A stretch of DNA of 64,000 bases from Gambelia wislizenii. Its lineage: Eukaryota; Chordata; Lepidosauria; Squamata; Crotaphytidae. The notes beneath the pieces are model-generated. The model saw only the letters and a program-made list of their open reading frames with translations, was not told where the DNA came from and did no database searches. This document shows, piece by piece, positions 56,721 through 64,000 of this stretch. Position 1 is the first letter of the stretch. Every line of letters starts with the position of its first letter. The position numbers and the translations under genes are program-made. The DNA lies in NCBI GenBank assembly GCA_030847615.1, contig JAUMIR010000002.1, forward strand, positions 289,086,028 through 289,150,027, given 5' to 3'.

Positions 56721-58122
56721 TCTGAACCCATCATAGAACCTTGTTGCTTGCTATCACTCGTAAGATGTGAATTTCTTCCTTCTGAGATTTGATCTGTGTC
56801 AAAGCTCATTAGGGCCATCACATCATGTGTGATGTAGATGAGTATGTATCTAGTCATGGGCAGAGTGTATCCAAAGAGCTTGGAAAATGACCTTTTTGGA
56901 GACTACAGCTATGAGAATCCAGCATGGCCAAGGATTTTGGCAACTGCCATCCAAAAATCTAACTTCTCCTTGTTTTGCTTTCCTGTCTCTACTGCACAAT
57001 CATCAGCCACCTCACAGCTTCAGTGGGGCTTCTAGGTCAATATTTGACTGCTCTACTTCAGACTTAAACAGTGCATATTGATTCCTATTGGACAGAAATA
57101 AGACAATTCATTTAAAAATAGTAATATACAGCAACCAGTGGAGAAACATTCAGGCCCCCCAGGATATTCCTCTGCAGACCTTAATGTCATGAAGAAAAAT
57201 GTTTCAAAGAGAGACTCCTATGTGAAGCCACTGAAGTAGAATTCATTAGCAAATTAGTCACTGTGGAATTTGGACTCAGCAAATCCCAGGAACAGCAGCC
57301 CACAACAGAAAGTAATTGTCTCTCTTTAGGTGTTTATTTATAGTATTGATCTTGCTATGCCCATTCATCACTAGTGGTTGCTACTCACCCAAGCTGATTC
57401 CATCCTGCATTCATTTAATTCATGGACTCTGTGTAGTGTGGTCCAGAGCTTTAAAAAGCTGGGTTTGGAATGATAACTTCCCATTTCTTCAGCCAGCATG
57501 GCCATGGCAACTGGGGGATTCTGGGAGTTGTAGTCCAAAAAAGTAACTTTTCTGATCTCAGATGTGATGACACATTGGATGGCTTTGCAGGTCTACTCAA
57601 GATTTCTTGTCATCAGAATTTCCATCCCCCAAGTCTCTTGTCCTGACTTTATTTTTAAAATTCTTTTAATTTATATCTCACCTTCCTATTTGTACTGTGT
57701 CTTTCATGTATAGTCAGTGGTGTCTGGTGGGTCCCGTCTCAGTGGGGTAGTTAATCAACTCCAGGTTTCAGACTGAACTTTAAAGGAGCTATACATGGTG
57801 TTGAACCTATTGGGGAATACTGTACAGTTCAGTCTCTTGAACAGCTTCCTTTCAATTTCAAACTAAAACCCAGAGCAGTCAATGCATGCCATGAATTGCC
57901 AGAGGAAATGTTCTTGCTCCTCTGGATGTAAGCATGGAGCTGGAGTGAGAGGGACATCTTTCCAGTGCAAAAATAAGGCCCTGTTCCAAGCAGTAACCCA
58001 GAGCAGTAACTCAGAGCAGTAACTGGAATGGCGGGGGGGGGGATGTGGAGATTCCTTGGAGTGCTTCTCAGGCACAAAGGAAGAACAAATTGATGTATTT
58101 CCACCACCTTTGATTAGTGACT
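56721..58122. other. Mostly unassigned
   Basis: TCAGCCAGCATGGCCATGGC at 57489, followed by GGGGATTCTGGGAGTTGTAG, is one arm of the common reptile MITE core. No gene was recognised. Confidence 0.4.
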
Positions 58123-58343
58123 GGCTCTGCTGTACAGCTGCTTCTAGTGTTGCACTAGATATCCAGAAGACTACGGTTTAAATTGTCACTCTTCCAAGGA
58201 AACCCAGTTTGGGCAAGCGGCATTCTCTCGGCCTCAGAGAAAAGCAATGACTCTCTGAACAAATCTTACCAAGAAAACCTCATGATAAGTTCCCCTTGGA
58301 GTCACCGTAAGCTGGAAACAACTTGAACGCACACAACAACAAC
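58123..58343 (+). mobile_element. Sauria-type SINE, decayed
   Basis: The tRNA-like part is degraded (TGTTGCACTAGATATCCAG, GGTTTAAATTGTCACTC), followed by GCATTCTCTCGGCCTCAGAG, CTGAACAAATCTTACC and the tail GAAACAACTTGAACGCACAC with (AAC)n. Part of the core (GTGACC) is deleted. Confidence 0.8.
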
Positions 58344-59072
58344 CAAGTAAGGGAAGGCTCAGGAGAAGAGGAATGAGGGTTTGGGGGATGATGATGAGGG
58401 CAATATAACAACAACAACAACAATTGTTATTTCTTACTTGCCTCTCCCCATGGATCGAAGCAGGGAGTAACAACAGACCAACATACAACATCAGTTAAAA
58501 GGCATAACATCAATTTAAAAGAACAAAAGAGGATGGCAACACTGAAGAAAACAGGGTGCATGGCTGGGAAAGGACTACTAAAAATGGTTTAGGAGGGCTC
58601 TGAGAGATGGAGAGAAAGAAAGGGAACCTGTATTGCACTCAGGCCCATACTGGGAGGTGACAGGGCACTAGGCAATGGTAAGGCCAGATGCTGCAGCACT
58701 TTTCTACACAGTGGGAAGTCTTAAAGAAGGGGTGCCCAAAACATTACCTTCAAGGTGGCTGTGGCTGCTCACCCATTTCTCCAGATGCCTTTCTTTAGCA
58801 ATTTCCTGCAGATATGAAACACATGGGAGACAAGTTAGAACCTGATAGCATACCTCTAGGCAGGAATGGAACTACATGCTTCTCTGGAACCTAGCTCAGC
58901 AAACCAAAAAAATACGATGCTTGATGGTATTGAAAACCAGAAGTCATATATCTGGGTGAACACAGCTGTCACCCAAACTGGGCCTGAAACCAGATTGGAA
59001 AGGATTTACAGGATATGGAGCAGCTACAGAATTGGCCTTCTTGCAATTGTACACAGACTAAACTTTGCAATC
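58344..59072. other. No recognisable feature
   Basis: (AAC)n at 58405-58424. Nothing else was recognised. Confidence 0.4.
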
Positions 59073-59075
59073 TGA

Positions 59076-60340
59076 GGACTTTATCAGACCAGACAAATAT
59101 GGTGTCATAACAACACCTAATTAACATGAAAGGGCACGTATCAAATGACATTGTTCTTTCCCAATAATGTCCTGTCCAAAAGCTATTCCTTTTTATTGAT
59201 GGACCAAGCCATCTATTGATCTCCTATGGTGCTTTTTTGCCAGTATTGTTGGTGTTTGAAACTTGGCGCCATTGTGCTTACTGAATACAGCGTCAATTGG
59301 CGAAACACTTCTGGGTGAGCTTGGGTCAGCCAGGTAGGGGCCATTGTTTTTATGAACCTCCCCAGTTTACTTGTGATTTTTAAAGTGTGTTTCTGTGCTT
59401 GTGTGTATGTTCTGTGTGTTTCGTTTTGTTTATTTTTTGAACTTGCCACACCCGCGTCTTCTTGTGAGAATCAGTAAGATCTGGAACCAGGAAATGAATG
59501 GAGCTCTGTTCCTGATCCGTTAGCGCTGAGGTACACTTACTATGAGTGGGATTTGCTTTTCTTAATACCGTATATATAGTGTGTGTGGGGGGGGGGGAAT
59601 GGGGACACCTGTGGCCTACAGATGGTGGATTACAAATCCCAGTACCACCATCTGTTAACCATGCTGGTTGGGACTATAGAAGTTGGAGTTCACAGTTTCG
59701 CCACTCCTGTTATTTGTGAATGGGATATACATGTCAAGAACAAATATGGTTGTCCTACCAATGGCTGTTTGGCCCTCAGAAAAGCACAATATAGAATTGG
59801 TCCAGGGCATTCTTTGCATACCATAACTACCAACATGCATAGAACAGAAAGTCTCTAACAATTGCAGTAAGAAAAAGGAAAGGATAGGCACCATTTCACC
59901 AATAAATATAAAGTATATATAGTAAAATTGTATATAGTCTTTAACAGCAGGATGGTTGGATAAATATGTCAAGTAGAATTATATTACCATCTACAGTAAT
60001 GTTAAGAATTACTTCCAGGATGTTTCCGCTCTTACCTAAAGCCTTCATCAGCTGAAGTAAAATGAGTTGAAATGTTCTGGAAGTAATTGCTAGCAGCACT
60101 GAAGAGATAAGAGTATAACTTCACCTGACAGGGCTAATCTCAGTGGACGCCTCCGTTTGCCAGCCTTTAATCTTTCCTCAGATGAAAGGAAAGAAGACAT
60201 CTATGGTCCCAGGCAGGAGTTCAGCTGATAGAGAAGGCTCCTGGCTCTCCCGAAACATCCTGAGGGAAAGTCTGGCCCAGATTTTGGATGTCTTTGTCAG
60301 TTTTGTCAAAAAATAATTTTTTTAGCAGGCATCGTGTCTG
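59076..60340. mobile_element. GGACTTTATCAGAC-family MITE, copy 5, interrupted
   Basis: The left end GGACTTTATCAGACCAGACA follows TGA in a CTGAG context. The shared core appears (CTATTGATCTCCTATGGTGC, CTTCTGGGTGAGCTTGGG). The likely right end is TCGTGTCTGATAA at about 60328-60340, with AAAAAATAATTTTTTTAGC ahead of it. The intervening 59590-60300 is foreign or unassigned sequence, with a small inverted pair near 60007-60093 (ACTTCCAGGATGTTTC and GAAATGTTCTGGAAGT). The right boundary is tentative. Confidence 0.5.
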
Positions 60341-60609
60341 ATAACTGTTTTGCTTTCAGAAAGATTATGCCCCGCTACTTGAATATGTTGAGATTTGTTG
60401 ACGGGGGAATAGGATCAGCAGACTTCTCTCAGGCCAGGGAAATGTGCCTTTGTCACAGTCCTCTAAGGCAGGTAGCAGAGAATCCCTCAGCCAGGAAAAA
60501 GAATCATTGCAGTCTGGTGGGGACAATCTTTGACTCTGTCATCTTGGGGAAATTCCCTGAGCACAGCCCTTGCGAGGTGAGCAGAGCTTGGAAGCCTTTA
60601 TTTTAGTTT

Positions 60610-61070
60610 TGGTTAAAACTACAGCTCCCAGAACCCTCCAAAAAGCATAGTGCTGTCTAGGGCAGTGGCTCTTAACCTTTTCTTTACCAAGAACCCCCTT
60701 TAAATATATTTTGTTGCTGAGGCCCCCCAAGACTTAACTCAAAATTTAAAACAACAACAACAACACAATTATACCATCTATTATACCTTCCCTCAGAGGC
60801 ATTGGAGGGGAAGGGAAGACTTTTCTCCTGTTTGTGGCTGGAGTGGATTGCATGCTGTGGCTAGAGTGGATTGAATGGCAACATGCAGGCCAAGCCAGCC
60901 AGCCAGCCAGTGTCTTGGCTCCTGTCAGATGGCCATTCCATTGCAGGTAGGAGGTGGGCCAAACAGCCTTCAAGCTTTTGTGGACCCCCTGTGAGGACAT
61001 CGTGGAGCCCTGGAGATCCCCGGACCACAGGTTAAGAGCCACTGGTCTAGGGGATTCTGGAAGTTGTAGT
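60610..61070. mobile_element. Old palindromic MITE hosting a hAT element
   Basis: AAACTACAGCTCCCAGAACC at 60617 and GGGATTCTGGAAGTTGTAGT at 61051 are the two arms of one decayed palindrome, separated by the element at 60663-61044. An A-run follows at 61071. Confidence 0.65.
60663..61044. mobile_element. hAT-type MITE with perfect 8-bp duplication
   Basis: The ends CAGTGGCTCTTAACC and GGTTAAGAGCCACTG are exactly complementary. GTCTAGGG is repeated on both sides (60655-60662, 61045-61052), the 8-bp duplication expected of hAT. The 382-bp interior is non-coding and includes (AAC)n and a (CCAG)n run. Confidence 0.95.
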
Positions 61071-61251
61071 AAAAAAAAAAAAAAACCTACCTCCCCCCTG
61101 CTCTGGCATTGAGATTGTTGTGTTTCTCATTCTAAAACACAAATAGTTAGAGCTCTGTTCAGGTTACTAGAGTTCCAAGGCTGGGAAATTGCCTCTTATG
61201 AAGAAGATTCCTTCATGATCTATGCCTCTCCCTGTCTCACTTCCTCTGGAT

Positions 61252-61415
61252 CACTGTTTCTCAACCAGGGTTCCCCCAGAGGTTGCTAGGGGTTACTAGA
61301 GAGATTGTGAGGGGAAAGCAATAGCAGTATATAGAATACTGTTTAGGCAGAGGTTCTTTGAGACCTGAAAATTATTTCAGGGGTTCCTCCAGGATAAAAA
61401 GGTTGAGAAAGGCTG
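61252..61415. mobile_element. hAT-type MITE (164 bp)
   Basis: The ends CACTGTTTCTCAACC and GGTTGAGAAAGGCTG match inverted with few changes. The flanks CTCTGGAT and CTCTAGAA agree at six of eight positions. GAGGTTCTTTGAGACCTGAA is typical of short hAT elements in amniotes. Confidence 0.85.
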
Positions 61416-61423
61416 CTCTAGAA

Positions 61424-61974
61424 GTATGTGGGTATGTATATTGCTTTAACTAGACACTAGATTTACAATAGAGATGGCCTCATAATTGGAACCCATGAAG
61501 AATTTGATCCTAGCCCTGCCAGGAACACTCAAACTCAGCCATGGAGCCACTGCTCTTAGATCAGAGGTGAGCAACTGTGGGAGGTTAAGCGGTTGCACCC
61601 ATGGGCCACAATTTACCCATCCCTGCCTTCCAGGCAGTGAAACAGTAGGTGTAGCCTTAATGGGTTTCACAAGTTGCCTTCTTGACATCATTTGCTTTAG
61701 CTGTCTTTATCAGAAAGGTGGGAAACACTTATCACTATGGGCCCAACTATATGTTACAATGTATGGCTTGTGCTGACTTTCAACAAAATGGGGGGGGGAG
61801 TGCATTATGAGTATGCAAGACAAGATGATGAACAATCTTTCCACTTCTTTTCCTCCTGTTTCTTCCCCGATCCCATCCTGATGCAGTTTACTTTTTGGTC
61901 TGGTGGGGGGCCAAGAGGAAAACAAATGGAGAGAAGCAGTGTGGAGAGGTGAAAATTCAAGAGCTATTTGACTG
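61424..61974. other. No recognisable feature
   Basis: No repeat or coding signature was recognised. A G-run lies at 61790-61798. Confidence 0.4.
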
Positions 61975-62200
61975 GTTGTTGTGTGCCTTTCAAATTGTTT
62001 CTGACTTATGGCGACCCTAAAATGAACCTATCATGGAGTTTTCTTGGCAAGATTTGTTCAGAAAGGGTTTATCCTCCTCTGAGGCTGAGAGAGTGTGACT
62101 TGCCCAAGATCATCCAGCAGGTTTTCATGGCTGAGTGGGGTTCAAACCCTGGTCTCCAGAGTCATAATCCAATGCTCAGACCACTACACCAGGCTGGCTG
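61975..62200 (-). mobile_element. Sauria-type SINE
   Basis: On the minus strand: GCCTGGTGTAGTGGTCTGAG head, a GGTTTGAACCCC B box, the CTTGGGCAAGTCACACTCTC core and a GTCGCCATAAGTCAGAAACA tail ending GGCACACAACAACC. All modules are present, with small indels. Confidence 0.9.
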
Positions 62201-63379
62201 GACATTTCCAGAATTGCATGTCCTCTTTTAATTGTGATTTTGTTATATGTCTTTAAAATAAAATAAAACAATATTTATTGAAAATCTGTGATTACCTTAT
62301 ATTGTTCTTGGTGACTAAATTACATTGACATTCTGCTGTCCAGATGTAATGATGTGCATGTTACCCACACTTGGCTCCTTTCAGTATTTTTGATGCTATT
62401 TTGATCCAGCTTTACCAGACTGAGAGCAACCTGCCCTCCAGCAGTACAGAGTCAGGTTCAGGATTCCATTTGGAACAGTTCCACATCTGAGCTGAATTCC
62501 CTCTTGCACATGTATTCTGGAATATCTTATTCCCTGAATGCAGAGAAGTAGTCTATCGGCTCTGAGCCAAAGATGCAGTGAAGAGCAAAACACTCAATGG
62601 TCATTTAATATGATATCAGCAGTGCAAAATACACCTTAAGACAATGATGAGAAGGCTTTTAGGCTTGGGCATGTAGCCTTTTTGTTAGCTTTCCAGCAGA
62701 AACCCACTCCTGAGGTCCATTAGCCACAGCCAGGTGCAGAAGAACAGTGATCCAGGAAAGCAAATATACAATTGTAGAATTATAGAAACCTCACCTGAGT
62801 ACATGTTCAGCCCAGGAATTTGTTTTCAGTAACCTAACTGGAGCTCACATGCAGATCTTGTTACACAAATCCACTTTAATCTCTCCCCTGCCCAATCTTG
62901 ATTTCAGGAGCTTAATATAGGAAGAAATGAAGGCTTTTTGTTGTTGCTTGTTGATCTACTGTAGATCACCCAGAGATCTACCAGTAAATTCCAATCTGCT
63001 TTCTGCCCACTCCTGACATAGCAAGCAGCTACAGTATGTGAAATAAGAAGTGGATAGAGACTTTTGCACTCAGTTCCCTGTGGTTTTAATGCCTGGCCAT
63101 TTTGTTATTCTATATTTTGCCTGGCTAAACCAGCTCCAGGTTTTGTTGAGCTGGATGTCTTCAATGTACCCTTCTGCTTTGCTCTCTTTTGGCCTCTGGG
63201 CCCAAAGACCATTACAAAGACAAAGTAGATAATTCTGCAAGTTTTAGTATCTACTGTTTCTTCTGCTCTCTTCTACTCTGGGCCAGAGGAGATGAGGATG
63301 AGCAGTAGACAATGGGCAAAAAGAGCAGCAATGGGGCCAGAGGTTCTGATGGCCAGCACTGAATACTCTGCTGACCATG
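62201..63379. other. No recognisable feature
   Basis: AT-rich DNA with short open frames only. Confidence 0.4.
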
Positions 63380-63856
63380 GATCATAGAGAATCATAGAAT
63401 CATAAAGCTACAAGAAACCACAAGGGCCATCTAGTACAACCCCCTGTCATGCAGGAATACACAATCAAAGCACCCCTGACAGATGGCCATCCAGTCTATG
63501 TTTAACAACCTCCACCATACTCCAAGGCAGCACATTCCACTCCCAGAATAACTCTTACCATCAGGAAGTTCTTCCTAACATTCAGGTGGAATCTCTTTTC
63601 CTGTAATTCGAGTCCACTGCTCTGTGCCCTAGTCTCTGGAGCAGCAGAAAACAAACTTGCTCCATTCTCAATATGACATCCCTTCAAACATTTAAACATG
63701 GCTATCATGTCACCTCTTAACCTTCTCTTCTCCAGGCTAAACATGCCCAGCTCCTCATAGGGCATGGCTTCCAGACCTCCCACCATTCTAGTCACCTTCC
63801 TCTGGACACGTTCCAGCTTCTCAATATTGTTATTCAATTGTAGCGTCCAGAATACC
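63380..63856 (-). pseudogene. CR1 LINE 3' end
   Basis: Antisense CR1: octamers (AGAATCATAGAATCATAAAG) at 63390, 3' UTR, then a C-terminal frame of 111 codons ([44 protein letters not shown]). Similarity stops at about 63850. It is older than the 8280-12603 copy by divergence. Confidence 0.9.
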
Positions 63857-64000
63857 CAATGTTGCCAACCCTGATGTCAAGGGAATTAAAGGAACCAAAG
63901 TCTGAGAACCACTGTCCTAAATGAATGTGAAGTAATTGCAGACTATCAGTATTGTGGAATGCAATTTATTTCCCCATACAACCACCTCATCTACTCTCCT
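63857..64000. other. Possible hAT terminus at the window edge
   Basis: AGTCTGAGAACCACTG ending at 63915 resembles a hAT right terminus, but no left partner was identified. Confidence 0.35.

Overview
The window looks like nuclear DNA of a squamate reptile, most likely a lizard. The basis is the repeat content: CR1 LINEs ending in ATTCTATG octamers, tRNA-derived SINEs with a BovB-like 3' tail (the Sauria SINE pattern), 5S rRNA-derived SINEs with the same tail, BovB and L2 LINE remnants, and many short non-autonomous DNA transposons. I found no convincing host protein-coding exon, rRNA gene or functional tRNA gene. Every open frame with recognisable protein similarity belongs to a retrotransposon, so the window is intergenic or intronic. 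No tool or database was run; family names come from motif recognition.

Layout. 1-2 kb: a MITE nested in a larger Harbinger-like element, then two joined antisense CR1 pieces. 2.5-4.7 kb: a GC-rich Harbinger-like element and a Sauria SINE split by another such element. 5.6-8.3 kb: a palindromic MITE and an old CR1 interrupted by a palindrome and a 5S-SINE. 8.3-12.6 kb: a nearly full-length CR1 with a decayed esterase-type ORF1 and a frameshifted endonuclease/reverse transcriptase ORF2. 13-21 kb: sparse single-copy DNA with several copies of a MITE family ending in GGACTTTATCAGAC or GGAGATTATCAGAC. 22.2-23.4 kb: an element with Tigger-like ends filled by a CpG-rich minisatellite. 23.5-27.5 kb: two TCTAGA-type elements, one holding a CR1, and a Sauria SINE holding a MITE. 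29.7-32 kb: L2 pieces. 34-37 kb: nested TIR elements, Tigger-like MITEs and an old CR1. 38-41.5 kb: a Sauria SINE, a LINE tail with an unusual zinc-finger-like C terminus, and a second minisatellite-bearing Tigger-like element nested in another MITE. 42-49 kb: an alternating inverted-repeat cluster, a BovB end, a 5S-SINE, a large CR1 ORF2 fragment and a LINE insertion with an inverted 5' part. 51-64 kb: more MITEs, SINEs, a BovB split by a 5S-SINE, and hAT-like MITEs with clear 8-bp duplications.

The pieces make sense as layers. Young inserts sit inside older ones, and several junctions have target duplications that can be read directly, so relative ages follow from nesting. The SINEs share a BovB-like tail, which fits mobilisation by a BovB enzyme. 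The most unusual items are the minisatellite-filled Tigger-end elements, the Harbinger-like family with a C-NNN-G target, and a 12-bp-TSD LINE insertion that appears to be a twin-priming 5' inversion.
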